Of a DNA stretch of 64,000 bases, positions 11,073-23,703 are shown one piece after another; position 1 is the first letter of the stretch, and every line of letters begins with the position of its first letter. Source of the DNA: Epiperipatus broadwayi (taxonomy: Eukaryota; Onychophora; Udeonychophora; Euonychophora; Peripatidae); the NCBI GenBank assembly GCA_028023455.1, contig JAQFVV010000031.1, positions 3,290,001 to 3,354,000 of the forward strand. Reading direction: 5' to 3'. Under the pieces are notes generated by a model, which saw nothing but the letters and a program-made list of their open reading frames with translations, ran no database searches and was not told where the DNA came from. The translations under genes were made by a program, and so were the position numbers.

Positions 11073-12400
11073 ATTAAAAGATTTCAAAAATAGGCATTTT
11101 TATAATTATCAGAGAACATGCTTATTTTTAGATTTTAAAATCAGATTTACAAATAATATATTTATCTGACCTTTTTGAAATATTTATTTCATAATGAAAT
11201 TTTACTTTAAACTCAGTTATTTAACCCTTTATTTATTATTATTTTATTCAGTGAATGTAGAAAAATATCTACAAAAATTTGTCTGTGTTTATTTTTACTT
11301 TTCCTTGATTTTATATATATATGCACATACACTATATTATTGTGTGCTGTGTAACCCAGCTGGTTACTATATATATATTGAAACGGGAACCTCCTAATCC
11401 CTTACTGTTTCATCATCAATCTAGTAGCCCACTTGTCTGTGTTAGATTTGAACCTCATTTAAACTATAATATGTAAAATAAAACTACAATTTGCTGTCAT
11501 GGCTGTCTGAACAGCATTATATATTTACATACGAAAGGATACTATAATTAGATAGGCTTGATAGAATTATAGCGTATTATTATTAATATCACATTTATTT
11601 TAATAAAATACTTTTATTATGTTAAATAATGATAGGGTTCAATTTATTAATAAATTTATTATTTTAATTCGTATGTGGATATATAATCCAACCTATATTT
11701 GTAATGTATATAGGGGTGGCATGATTTAAAACATTAAAATGTGTTATATATTTAAAATGTTAAAAGATGAAAATATTTTAAAATGTTTATTTAAAAATGT
11801 TAAAAAGGTTTTCTTTCAAATGTGCTGAGAAGTCTTCTTTAAAAATTAAGTGTTATTTTTTTTCTTAGAAGTAAAAGTTAGTTAGAAACAGATTTTGTCG
11901 TAAACAAGTATTTAATTAATGACCATACCCACCTTTGGTCAAGTTAAAAAGTCATTTTAAAATCTGGATAATTGAAATTGCATCAGATATAAACATTTAA
12001 GTTATTTTTGGATTTAACTAATTAAAATTGTTTATGACAAAATAGTTTTACAAAATAACCATAAAAGTTATAACTGAAATACTTTAATAATTTATCGAAT
12101 ATTTAAGATCAAAATTACATGTTTTTAGAATTTAATAAAAACAGAATTAAGGAAAAGTTATAACACCTCAGAAACTTAGCAGCATATTTGGAATCAGATT
12201 GTATGTTAACAAAATTAATTAAAAATGTAATCATGAAGCAAAGAAAAATTCTTAAAGGTGTTAAAATGATAAGAAGAAGATATAAATGGGCCATATTTTG
12301 AGTGGGAAGATAGACTGACTGAGATCTATAATACTGAGAGACACAGAGAAAAGATAGACTGAGAAGAGACTCCATTTTGAATCGCATTTGTATTTATAAA
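11073..12400. other. A+T-rich DNA, no gene seen
   Basis: A minus-strand AGGTTCAAATCT near 11442-11453 resembles a B box but has no convincing A box. Otherwise there is nothing I can support. Confidence 0.5.
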
Positions 12401-12409
12401 TCAAATTCA

Positions 12410-12490
12410 GTTTTGAACTGATATGTCCAGCTAGTGTGGCCGTCTTAGCTGTCACTCTGTAAGGAGGCGATGGGTTCGTTTCCATCCGAC
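12410..12490 (+). repeat. Possible tRNA-like SINE fragment
   Basis: GATGGGTTCGTTTCCATC (about 12468-12485) matches a pol III B box and T-arm fairly well and sits in a GC-richer 80-bp patch. An A box is not clear. It directly precedes a short tandem array. Confidence 0.3.
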
Positions 12491-12504
12491 ACCATTTATA
12501 ACCA

Positions 12505-12626
12505 AGAATGCCGCTATAACATCTACAACCTAACCAAAAAAGAAGAATGCCACTATAATATCTACCATCTAACTGAAAAGAAGAATGCTGCTATAATACC
12601 TACAGACCACACATAAAAGAAAAGCA
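12505..12626. repeat. Short tandem array, about 40-bp unit, three copies
   Basis: Three imperfect copies start with AAGAATGCCGCTATAA, AAGAATGCCACTATAA and AAGAATGCTGCTATAA, each ending in AAAAG. Confidence 0.65.
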
Positions 12627-13449
12627 TGCCGCAAGCTGCCCAGAAAACTCACCAAGCTCCAGCTCAAGCACCTACTAATACTGGTAAATCATTTTAAACT
12701 GCAGAGCTCTGTAAATTTTCTGTATAATTTCATACTAACTTTTAAATTCTAGTTAGCTAACTAACCACTCAATATATATTTTTAATGTTAAAGCTTTTCT
12801 TTTATTGATTTAAAATCTGTAAATGATCACTTGCTTTTAAAATTTTCTTCTTTAAGAAATTAATTAATGTTCCTACTTTAAACTCTATCACTGCAGTCAT
12901 GTCTCTAGTTAATTTTTTTTACCACATAGTTTTTAATATTTGTTATATTATATTTATTTTATGAAATGCTGATGCTACGAAACAGTGAATATTAAATTTT
13001 AATATTTCAAGAAGAGATTAATTAAAACCTCTTCACGTAATCATTTATAGTTTTATTTGTATGCGCTGTTTCAAAATCCTCTTAAGAAAATAGTAACCAC
13101 TCGCTCGTTATTATTTACTATTTTTTTTGATAATTGTTTGATTGTAAATTTTGCAATGTGGCTTGTTTTAGTGAGGTATTAATTTTTTAAATACTAAGAA
13201 ATAGACTAACCTTGATAAATATTTATAAGTATATTTGCTATATAAGTTAATTATTAAACCCCTTCAAATATACTTTCCCTCCTTTTAAATACTAGTCATT
13301 TGATCAATAATAAATTAGATTGAGCTGGAACAGCAAAGATTATCTGCAATTATTCCCGTCTATAGCATATATTTTATCATGCTACCTAAGAGTTGGCTTC
13401 TATTTGATTAAGCTAATAAGCTATTGTTCTTGCCTATAGAATATTAAAT

Positions 13450-14663
13450 TTTATAAAATTCTTTGCTCGGCGGATATGATTCATTCACTTAAATATTTTT
13501 CTCACTTTGCTGCCACATATATTTACGTATTTAAGATGGAGCCTCGGTTAAGCCAGCACATCTTCCTCTCATAGGGTAGAGCAGTTGCGAAGTCTGAGTT
13601 TAAAGCCAGGTTAGCACGTAAGTCCCCCGCCTTTCTTGAACTATTTGTTCCTTTTTCATGCAGCTTAACGATCGGTTTCAGGGTACCGGCGTTGGTCGCA
13701 GAAACCCTTGATCTACCAATCCATTCACAGAGCGACTTTGTTATTGTATTGCTCATGCTATAGTGCATTAGTACATCCAGAGCAGCCAACTCTACCTTCT
13801 TATTTTAGTTCTTTCAGCAATTGTCTGGGATATTCTTAAAAGCCCAGTCAAACTAAGTTATTGTAGCCCATTTTAGGCTAAATAAATAAATATAAACAGA
13901 CGAGAACGTCTACCATAAGTGTTGACCAAGATTAGTTTAATTACTAGTATTCAGCCGCACATTAAGAGGAGTCTGCATATGTTACACTATAGACATGGCA
14001 TAGTGATAAGTGATTTATTTAAATGCCTGCGTGCATTTATTATATATATAAATCCGTAAAACAATTGCATTCAAATTGTAACACATCAAAGCAATCTATG
14101 GCTTTCATGAATTCAGTAAGATGAATAATTGTTGTGTTTATCCTACTTAAATGTAAATTTATTTATTAATCTTATCAAAGAATCTGTCCAAAGAGCATAT
14201 CTAAAATCTTCAGCCATTAAATGCCTGCGTGCATTTTTACATGTTAAAATTTGTGATATATATTTTGGATAAAACTTATGATTAGAGAAATTAAAACTTT
14301 AGTAAATTAACCTAGCCACTCTCAGTTTCATTATTCAATCCAATTCTCATTATTGATATTATGTTATAGAATATATGCTTTATTAAAGGTCTCCATTGCG
14401 TTAGCTATTCGTTAGATATGATCAATTAGTAATTTAATTATGAGTCTCATTGTTTCTCCCTGACCTATGTCGGCCGCGAATAAAGGAGCATGCTACGTGT
14501 AATTTCAAGGTGGTCATTCGTAGGGTCTTGAGTCTTGGAGTACTGGCTTATGAATTGAAGTATGGTCGGACTCGGGATGTCACAATCCTAGTCTGGTCAG
14601 CTTCAATCTCTTTTGCTTGGACTCTGAATTCTGTTACGCGAATGTACAAACTTGACCATTACA
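13450..14663 (+). repeat. Probable LTR, plus orientation, left limit unknown
   Basis: The right end (ACCATTACA) stops at an (AT)n tract. The last 70 bases, reverse-complemented, align with the left end of the repeat at 37656. Both begin TGTAATGGTCA, share CAGAGTCCA and end the match with GAAGCTGACCA; most of the differences in the first 50 bases are transitions. I infer a U5 end on the plus strand. A GC-richer block at 13523-13790 and a TATAAAAT near 13453 could be leader and promoter. An 88-codon minus-strand frame at 13523-13789 lies in that block; I do not recognise it and do not call it a gene. The left terminus was not found. Confidence 0.45.
14019..14236. repeat. 20-bp direct repeat pair flanking 178 bp
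   Basis: TTAAATGCCTGCGTGCATTT occurs at 14019-14038 and 14217-14236 with no difference. Each copy is itself partly palindromic (AAATGC...GCATTT). It may be a long target duplication around a small insertion, or a local duplication. Confidence 0.5.
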
Positions 14664-14679
14664 ATATATATATATATTA

Positions 14680-15230
14680 TAACTCTGAAGAATATTGCTT
14701 GTCAATTGAAACTGTAAGGTTGATTAATTTTAAAAAAATAAGCATTGCAATAGTAATAAGAAAGGTAAATTTATTTAATTTTTTGTAATTTTATCAATAT
14801 GTAAAGAATGATAAGTTAATAATATAGAAATGCCTGTACTCTAGACTAATAATCAGGAAAAAGAAGTTGGAACCAATGCCAAATGCCAGTCATTTAATTT
14901 TACATTAATAGAAGAATCCCCTAGTGCTTCTAAAAGAATAATATCTAGTAATGTATTCAGAGATTGTAAAATTGTCAATTGTTAGATACTGTAAATTGCT
15001 TTATTTTCTTTTAAAATTAGGGAGATCCACAAAATAACTGAAATATGATGTCTTTTTTAAAAAAGGAAAAAAAGAACAGGAAGGAGAAAAATATCTACAT
15101 ACTGAGTATTGTAATGATATAAATGTGTGTGAAATTTATATTTATGCATCCATGACATAAAATATTTCAATAGTATTTTGTATGAAAATTAAATTTTTAA
15201 AAAAACATTTCTTTAATGCACTTTTCACAA
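14680..15230. other. A+T-rich DNA, no gene seen
   Basis: No ORF, domain or bounded repeat was recognised here. Confidence 0.5.
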
Positions 15231-15310
15231 CCTTTCTTTAAATTTTTGATGTTTCGATGGCTAGTTGTCTTCTTCAGATCTGGAAAAGTTATTGTTATAC
15301 AATAACTTGA
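15231..15310 (-). repeat. Possible Penelope-like element tail
   Basis: On the minus strand, TCTGAAGAAGACAACTAGCC followed by ATCGAAACATC is a phrase I associate with sequences near the end of Penelope-like elements. It lies about 350 bp from a plus-strand Penelope endonuclease remnant, so the two would be head to head. The attribution is from memory and tentative. Confidence 0.3.
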
Positions 15311-15689
15311 TTTAATATATATTTATACTTTTTTTGTTATCATAAATATTTTAAACATATAATATATATATATTCAACAATTTTCATCAATTAAAAATTT
15401 AAACACTTAATATCCTTATAAATATTACCAACCAAAAATATAAATTTTCATCTATTAATGTGGGCTTTGAACGTTCTATCATCAGATTTTCAATTGAATG
15501 GAGGGCTGAAGAGTTGTGGGTTGGAATAGTTTGAAGCCTGTTTATTAAAGTATAAAGATTGGCTATCTTAATATAAAGCTGAGCACTGATTGTATACATG
15601 TGTGGGAATGGTAATTTGGACCAACTGATGAGTGCTGGTTTAGCATGAAATACGGATGTTGGTGATTATTTATCTTTTCAACATGTGTG

Positions 15690-16000
15690 TGATGAGGTGG
15701 GTCCGCAATATAGGTGAATCTAGGTACACTATTGAGAAGAGATTGAGGGAGCATGAATTGTTATATAAACGTGCAAAAAGTAAAAATAATGGTGATTTAA
15801 TTTCTCCTTCAGTTTTCTTTGATCATGCAAAAAACATGTAAATATAAATTTGATTTTGAAAATGTGAAAATTCTTCATGAAGAAAGAAACCATTGTAAAA
15901 GAAAAATTAAGGAGGCAATTTTTATAAATAGGAATAAAATGCATTTAATAAATAGGCAATCAATTGATGACGTTTGCTTCCGCTTTGTTTTCTTTTTTTT
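15690..16000 (+). pseudogene. Penelope-like element GIY-YIG endonuclease remnant, frameshifted
   Basis: The frame near 15697 reads RNIGESRYTIEKRLREHELL, which matches the YIGE(S/T)...R...H core of the GIY-YIG nuclease at the C terminus of Penelope-like retroelements. It continues to an SPSVFFDHAKN phrase and then meets a stop near 15840. The next frame picks up FDFENVKILHEERN, KRKIKEAIFI and LINRQSID, the usual end of this domain. The copy therefore carries about one frameshift, near 15830. The first half of the GIY motif is lost, and no reverse transcriptase is present upstream. The close match to 21921-22142 in order and spacing supports the call. Not functional. Confidence 0.75.
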
Positions 16001-16089
16001 TTAAATTTTAATGGCAGTTGAGGCAGGTTCAATAAATTAGCCGAAAGTACTTCCTCGAATTTAAGGATTGTTTATAATAGTTTGTCACC

Positions 16090-19000
16090 GTTATTATTAT
16101 TATTTTTATTGTAATTACAATTTTGTTTTAATTAACGGTCATTTTATTTTTATATTACATATATATATGTTGTACCCTCATCATCGGATCGATCAAGTAA
16201 AATAAACATAAATAAATAAAATAAATGCTTCAGCTAAAACTTTTAATCTTAATATAATAAAATCAAGTACAATTAATAATAACTTAAAATAATTTTGATC
16301 ACTAGACTAGCTCAAATTAATAATAGAGAATATATGGTTCGATTTAAATAAATAATATAATAATAATAATCATGAGACCTTTGGTGAAAGGTAAAGTAGT
16401 AGGACTATATTGAGCATATATCCCAAAAGATGCAATTTCAATGGCATAAGAACACTATTCCCTCTTTTATTTCAAGTAATAATATAAACCATAACATTCT
16501 TAAGACTTTTAAAAATATATTATAAATAATCAAATATAATATTAATAAATAAATAATAGTTCTGTTATTAAAATATAATTATCTCAGGTTCTTTAAATAC
16601 AATCTCTAATTAATTTATAATCTCCTGTAGCCAAGTATGATAAGAGATTTTGTATCATTCCTAACTACATCTAAACAATAATAATAATAGTAATAATAAA
16701 TAATACTCCTATACTTAATCTAACTAATAATTGGTATGACATTTACTGTAACTCAATAATCTGGTCACTAATAATAATAATGTTAACAATAATAATAATA
16801 TTCCTATTCTCTCATTTCTCATGTAGCATATTATAAGTATAGTATAATCTGGACAATATGTGGCAACAAGAAATATACTTAATTATATGGCAGTATTTAA
16901 TAATAAATCATGATTAAAATAGTCTTATACTATATGATTTTGCTGTGTCATATTCTGAATAATAATTAATATTGTTTAAATAAATAATATTTTAAATTAT
17001 AATGTGCAAAATATGTAATATGTTTAGTTCTGAATTCTGTGGATCGAATTTTACTGTAGTGAGTAGATCAATAATAACACAGACAACAAGTTTATAACAA
17101 CAACTTTAACAAATTTATTCTATACTATAAAACAATTATGTACAAAAATATTTACAATTTTTATAAAAAAAAACCTGATAAATATTATATTAAAATTAAA
17201 ACAAAATATACAAAATTCAAATAAAAGAAAGACTGAATTCACAGATTTTCAATCTCAAAAAATCATTAATGTGTAAACCTTCACTCCGGCTTATGAATTT
17301 TATTTAGAAATACATAACATGTATTAATTATTCAAAAAATTCTATTATTCATTCTACAATATTATATTAAACTTATTTCTAGATCAATGAATAATCAATA
17401 TTACTTTACTTTCAGTAAATATAACAAAAAAATATCTAGCATAAACTTTAGGAACCAAAACATATTATTAGGTTTATTCTAGGTTAATGAAAAATAAATT
17501 AATAAAATATGTTTATCCATGTATTAAATAATAATAATTTGCTTGGCACCATTCTAATTTTATGATGTGTGTTTCATGTTCAAAACATAAAAATATAAAA
17601 AAAAATTAAATAAAAATATAAGCATTCATCATACACTAATATACTTCATTTGATGTTTCATTGTAAAATATGCATTGCTTTACAAAAATGTTGTCGATTT
17701 TTTGAAAAATCGAAGGTATCAAAAACATTTGAAAAATATAAGTTAGGAATAGTTATGATTGTTTTATCATCAAAAATATTTCAAAAAATATTTAGGAAAA
17801 ATTATGATTCCTTTGTTATATTCACCAACAACATTATGCATTCAACATCATTTGTATTTCTTCACAATACCAAAACCTATCTTGCCTTCTTTTAAACAAA
17901 TCATCTTACTAAAATTATCCTTTATTCATCTTTCAAAAATACTAGTCTACATGATTTTTACTAATGAAATTCAGATAACAATACAATACATAGGACATGA
18001 AGGAATAACTAGAGTAAAGACTCAATAGTACCAAATAATTCAATAAACCTCATGGAAATCAGTGTGAAGAAACAACAGGTGCAACTTCATCTAATACCCT
18101 TAAAATAATATTTAGGCTCTTTTTGAGCATTTACAGACCAACTAAATATAAAGACCAAAACAATGTCCATGAAAACAAATACAAAGTACAGGACTACGTT
18201 AACTGTATTTGCATAATAATTCCTTAGATATAATATAGGCTAATTATCCTATCTTCTTAACACATCCTACTATATAAACATTCAGGGTTTCATTATTCTA
18301 CTCCCCTTTCATTACCATTTGCTATTTCAAATAGATTTAGACATTCAACATCATAAAATAACTAAGCAAATTTCCCAATAATAAACAAAGTTACATATTA
18401 CTTTATCAAACCATGACTACTATAAGAAAAGGTTTCACATACAAACTTATCTACAAATACAAAGGAGATTTGATTTTAAAATATTCATTCAATATTCATA
18501 TCTTTAAAATAAATATCATATGGTTTATCTAGCAAAGAATCATATAAAATTATGATCATTTTATAAAGTTATAACAAACTTTATAAGTATAAAAATAAAT
18601 ATATGCATATTTCTCATAGCTTATATTCTTTAATAAAAAATCTATATGTGTTATTAACTCACACATCCATATGTTCATTTATTCATATAACATAAGATAA
18701 ATATTTTTAAAAACTTCAAGCAACTTTAGGAAAAAGTATATATTATTTCAATAATTATAATAATTTAAATTACCTATGTGATTTTACTATTTGCAAATCA
18801 CATCTTTGATGTCTTCTGGTCCAGTTTTGCATAAAATATAAGAATTAAAATATCATTCATACTACACTTAGTGTAAGCTAATGCACTTTTTTAAAAAAAT
18901 TGTTTTCAAAAAATTTAAGAAAAATTATTAAAAGATTTTTTTAAAAAATACATTAATATTGTTAGAATTAAAAAATATTTAAAAAAATGTAACCTTTACT

Positions 19001-21377
19001 ATATCTTATAACTAAATTATAATTCTAATTGTTAGTATATTTTAAAATAAATAGTAATAAAATTTTTATGTATTCCTTTTATAACTGTCCTTTTATATAA
19101 CAAGTTTAGTTAATAATCTGAGGAGTTGCTGTTGCTAAGTGATTAATATTGTCCAAAGCTTTTTTCCTTTTAGCTCTCCTCTCCACGGCACATAAACTTA
19201 CAAATAAAAAAAAAATATCAACTTTTAAAAAATCCAACCAAATCTGAAAATTGTTCATCCTGCTTCCAAAAGTTTTTAAAAACAGTCACTTTCTGTTACT
19301 TTTTCACAGAATATAATAATTAATATGATATTTAAAAAAATTTATTTTAGGTAAGTTCTATTCCTTCCATGCATGTGAATTTCTTCTTTGGTGAGAGATG
19401 CATCACTTTCAGTCACTTTTTAATAAGTACGCAAATTAACATGAACAGACGTGTTTTCATTTTTAAAAATTATATTCCAATTAGCACATATAATATAGCA
19501 GATAAATACAAGTTTTAACTACAAAAGTCATTTATTTCTGGCATAATAATATTCTTTTTTATTATCCATTTTCCTTCTGTATAATTCAATTATCACAATT
19601 AAGATAGCAGGTTTTATTATACCAAAATATTCACATATTTCTAATATAACTTTATGAGCAATTCATATTCATTATAATAGCTATCTCTTTAAGATACTTT
19701 ACTACCAAAAAGTTTTAAAAATATAATTTGCTTCAAAGATAATTATTTCTTTTAAAAATATTATAATCTTTTTAAATAAAAGTCAATATTATAGAATAAG
19801 AGAGCAATATATTTTTCTAACTCAATCTCGAATATTTTTATAAAATTTAAAGGTCAACTGCATTTTAAACTTTTCCAATTATTTTTCTTAAATATTTTCT
19901 TTACAGTTCTTAATTTTATCAACACAGACATATTAAATATATATGTCATACTTCTGGATAATATTCGACTGTGATTCCAAAGTTTTTTACATAAATAAAT
20001 ATAAAAATTTTCATATAGTATAGGAGAAATTATACTTCCCCAAACTCTTTGATCCTTCACTGCCAACTTCCCCATATGTAAAACTAGAGGCTTATATTCC
20101 ATAATTTACCAATGAATCTTTAACTAGGCTTCAGAATAGCTTCATTAGTAGGAAAATTAATTGGGATTATTTCATCATTTTTAGTTAAACAAAATAATGA
20201 TTTTAAAATCCTTTCAATTTTTAAAAAAATTATATTTAATTTTAAAATAATTGACTGTTAACAAACTGATATTATTTAAAAAATAATAAATAACAAGAAT
20301 AATAATAATAAAACTAACTAATAATAACTAACAATTTTAATTACAGTTTTTTATACCTGCTTTTTAAAAACAATTTTGATTGGCTGATACATTACCTAAT
20401 TGTAAACTCATTTACATATTTACCAATTATGTACTTTTAAAAATCAAAAAATAAAAGTATGAGTCATCATTTTTAAATAATAATATGATAAATATTTAAT
20501 TCTTAATTAATTTTGTAATTATCTTAAACCAACCAAATATTTTAAAATAACATATTTTAATAATTCTTTATTAATTTAATAAGCATTTAATAAAAATGTA
20601 TCCATTTTTAGTTTATCTTTACTAATTTCAAATATCTTTTAAAACTAATTAAATAATATTCTATATTTATCATGTACAAATGTCTCTATTTTAGTAACAA
20701 TTTTATAAAGTAATTAAAAAAACTTTCTTTAAATTCATGCATGCATTCTCTAACATTAAAATCACATGACCATCATCCCAGACAGAAATGTTGCAATTTT
20801 TTAAACTCACTGTCTGAAATCAACTAAATAAATATTTAATTACAAAAAATATTACATTAAAGAAAAATATTAAATACAATAATAAAAATTTGGAATAATA
20901 AATTTTGATATTTTATAACATTACCAAAATTAAAACATGTAATACATTACAAGAATTAAAACTTTAATAGTTTTATATAATTTAAACATAATTTTAAAAG
21001 ACAAATTTAATAGCTTATTTGAATATATTAAACATTATATTAAAATTTAATGGTATTTAAAGGTCTATTTAACAAGATATTCAATACATTTTTAAACTAC
21101 AATCATTCATTCCTACCATACAATATTAACTTATTATGCTTTCTTATTATCTTAACTTTTAAAATAGCTTTAAATATTTTTTAACTACTTATAGCTTAAT
21201 ATCAACAAATTCTAAGTCCCTATAAACATTATTATGACAATTATAATACTTACATTTATCTTAATTTAATTTTTTTTTAAAAAAATAGCTTTTAAGTACA
21301 TTCTGCCCTAATGAAAAAGGTACAATATATATAATATTATTATTCGATGTCTGTATGTTTTCAAAGCAATATACATA
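16090..21377. other. Five kilobases of A+T-rich DNA without a gene
   Basis: It contains AAT-rich microsatellite stretches (about 16350-16800), (AT)n near 16160 and a perfect 8-bp-stem hairpin near 17695 (CGATTTTTTGAAAAATCG). Open frames such as 17650-17895 and 17759-18028 are low-complexity and lack recognisable domains. I see no bounded mobile element, though old unrecognised ones may be present. Confidence 0.5.
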
Positions 21378-21484
21378 ATTATATGATTGGATATTTATAA
21401 ATACAGTAATTAGATAATTAAAAATTTTATCCACTTAGGAGCACTTTTGATTATCCTAGTAATCTTTGTCAACTAACACTTTGA

Positions 21485-21830
21485 AAGGCTAACCTTCCCA
21501 CAATTCCATGATCTTAATGTTTGCTGCCTGCCTGTTAATTAAGCTATGTTTGTATTTGTATTTTAGCATAGCTTCCTTTATTTTCCTTTTATTATTTTTT
21601 TTCAATTTGCAATATTTTTACATTATTAAAATTGAAGTCAAAACCATAAATACATGACTTATTATGGTCATAAAAAACGAATGCTGAAATATTATTATCT
21701 ACTTTACAATTTTGTTATGATTTTGAACCTGTTTTAATAACAGCAAATGCTCTTTAGTTCTTTTTTCCAATGTACATCTCGATTCACCTATATGTCCACT
21801 ACCACACCTATATATCCATTTATAAATGAC
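21485..21830 (-). pseudogene. GIY-YIG endonuclease remnant, left arm
   Basis: On the minus strand the arm reads GHIGESRCTLEKRTKEH, followed out of frame by pieces equivalent to the DHNKS...FDF...VKIL segment and then KRKIKEAML and LINRQAAN. Several stops and frame changes break it. The Y of YIG is H here. It is the mirror copy of the right-arm remnant and clearly non-functional. Confidence 0.7.
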
Positions 21831-21887
21831 ACAATTTTTATTTATAACAGGGTTTTTTTTTAAAAAAACTGTGTCATTTATAAATGA

Positions 21888-22200
21888 ATATGTAGATGTG
21901 GTAGTGGATATATAGGTGAATTGAGATGTACCTTGGAAAAAAGAACTAAAGAGCGCTTGCTATTATTAAAACGGGGTCGGAAATCGAAACAAAATTGTAA
22001 AGTAGATAATATTTCAGCATTTGTTTTTTACGACCATAATAAGTCATGTATTTATGGTTTTGATTTCAATTTTAATAATGTAAAAATATTGCAAATTGAA
22101 AAAAATAATAAAAGGAAAATAAAGGAAGCTATGCTAATATAGAAATATAAACATGAATTAATTAACAGGCAGGCAGCAAACGTTAAGATCACAGAATTGT
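21888..22200 (+). pseudogene. GIY-YIG endonuclease remnant, right arm
   Basis: This is the better-preserved copy. GSGYIGELRCTLEKRTKERL leads to an open frame of about 73 codons (21921-22142) with VFYDHNKS, FDFNFNNVKILQIE and KRKIKEAMLI, then a stop, then HELINRQAANVKITELW. The order YIGE, R, H/D, NVKIL and the basic KRRKIKEA-like tail is that of the endonuclease domain at the C terminus of Penelope-like elements. The reverse transcriptase that should precede it is absent. I am confident of the family but see no intact catalytic unit. Confidence 0.8.
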
Positions 22201-22322
22201 GGGAAGGTTAGCCTTTCAACATGTTAGTTGACAAAGAATACTAGGATAATCAAAAGCGCTCCTAAGTGGATAAAATTTTTAATTATCTAATTACTGTATT
22301 TATAAATATTCAATTATATATT

Positions 22323-23703
22323 CATAAATGTCCAAACATCTAATGTTATAATTTGCAAAATTAATAAAAATAAAGAATACCATACTCATATTTTTTTTAA
22401 ATTGCTTTTAATGATGCATTTAGAATTAAAATAAAAATCTACAAGTAGTAATATTTTTCTTTATATGGCTACTGAAAATCCTCTATTGGAGATAATAGAC
22501 TGATGTTTAAATATAAGGATTAACTTGAAAATCCATAAGCAGTAGTTGACCAAAAGTAATTTTGCTAAATTGTAGAATAAGATATTGGTTCAGTAAAGAC
22601 TAAATGTTTCCAATACAAACAGTTATTTCAGTGTTCTCTTTTCTGCTTTCAGTCATTTACTACAAGCATTTCATGTCATTAGTTTTTTTCCTATACTGAG
22701 ATTGAACAACCATATTTCCCATTTTTAACTATGAACCCAGCAATTCCAATTTCTTTTTTTTTTTCTATTTTAGCACAAGCATTCAAGTGCTAAGACAGTA
22801 ATGATGAGTTCTTAGATGTAATCTTTGCTTGAGCAGTATAATCACTAATGAATCAAGGAATTGGATTTAGTACAAAGGTTTTAGCTCAGCAAAGATTTAT
22901 GTTAAGGCAACTTTATTTAGGTATGCCCTGCTTTCATGGAGTTAAGAGACCTAAAAAGATATTTACATTCATATTTATATACTATATGAATAATCATATA
23001 ATAATAACAGCTGCAGTAATAAGAAAGCATAGTAAGCATCAGGAATTTGGCCTGCTTAGTTCCTTTAAGGTCTCAAAAAGAAATCATAGAGTCTCCTTTC
23101 AGTTAACAGAAAACTCCTTTAAGAGTAAACAAATAGTAATGGCATAATCAAGCCAGTCATATAACTAAGTCAGTGGATCTTATTATTTCCAATGAGGAAG
23201 ATCTGATGGAAAAATCAGACAACACAGGCAAAACAAGGTTACTGGGACATCTTGCAATAAGAAATCATAATCTGTAATTACTCTGATAGTTTTGCATGTT
23301 GATCACTATTTTTAAATTGCAGTTAGGCATATTCATACTCAAAGCAGGAAGTTTCTAGTGGTAAATATTAACGTACCTATACAAGGCAAGCCAATGGCTC
23401 TTGAAGGTTAGGTTTTATAAGGAGTCTTGTGGTTGTTATAGGTAACAGCTATGTATTGGTTATTCTGGCAAACATAATGATTGTGAATTCTCTTAATCAT
23501 TTGTTGTATTGTCAATATAAATAGATAATGTATTAATATTAATTTGTATTTGTGTCAAATAATCAGGAATATTACTTTCCAGAAGTAAAGCATGTACAAA
23601 CACAACAATTTTTGTTTAAAATATTCTTATTCCAAAGTGTAATTTTCAGTAAAATTTATAATAAATATATACCAACATATATATTTTTTTATTTTAGTGA
23701 TGT
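22323..23703. other. Intergenic DNA, no gene recognised
   Basis: A 99-codon frame at 22848-23147 has no recognisable domain and poor complexity. It is left uncalled. Confidence 0.45.

Larger units (their letters stand above)
21378..22322. repeat. Near-palindromic inverted repeat of a Penelope-like fragment
   Basis: Two arms of about 475 bp (21378-21855 and 21862-22322) are reverse complements with modest divergence. They meet at a central T-run/A-run that would be the hairpin tip. Paired landmarks include CACTTAGGAGC/GCTCCTAAGTG, GGCTAACCTTCCCACAATTC with its complement, and AAATGACACA/TGTGTCATTT at the centre. Each arm encodes the same GIY-YIG remnant pointing away from the centre. Such inverted structures are known for Penelope-like elements. 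A simple inverted duplication is the alternative. Confidence 0.8.

Noticed and set aside
13523-13789. 88-codon minus-strand frame in GC-richer DNA
   Set aside because: No recognisable family. It falls in what looks like an LTR leader, where similar GC-rich patches open frames by chance.
22848-23147. 99-codon plus-strand frame
   Set aside because: No motif recognised, no codon bias visible, no neighbouring exon structure.
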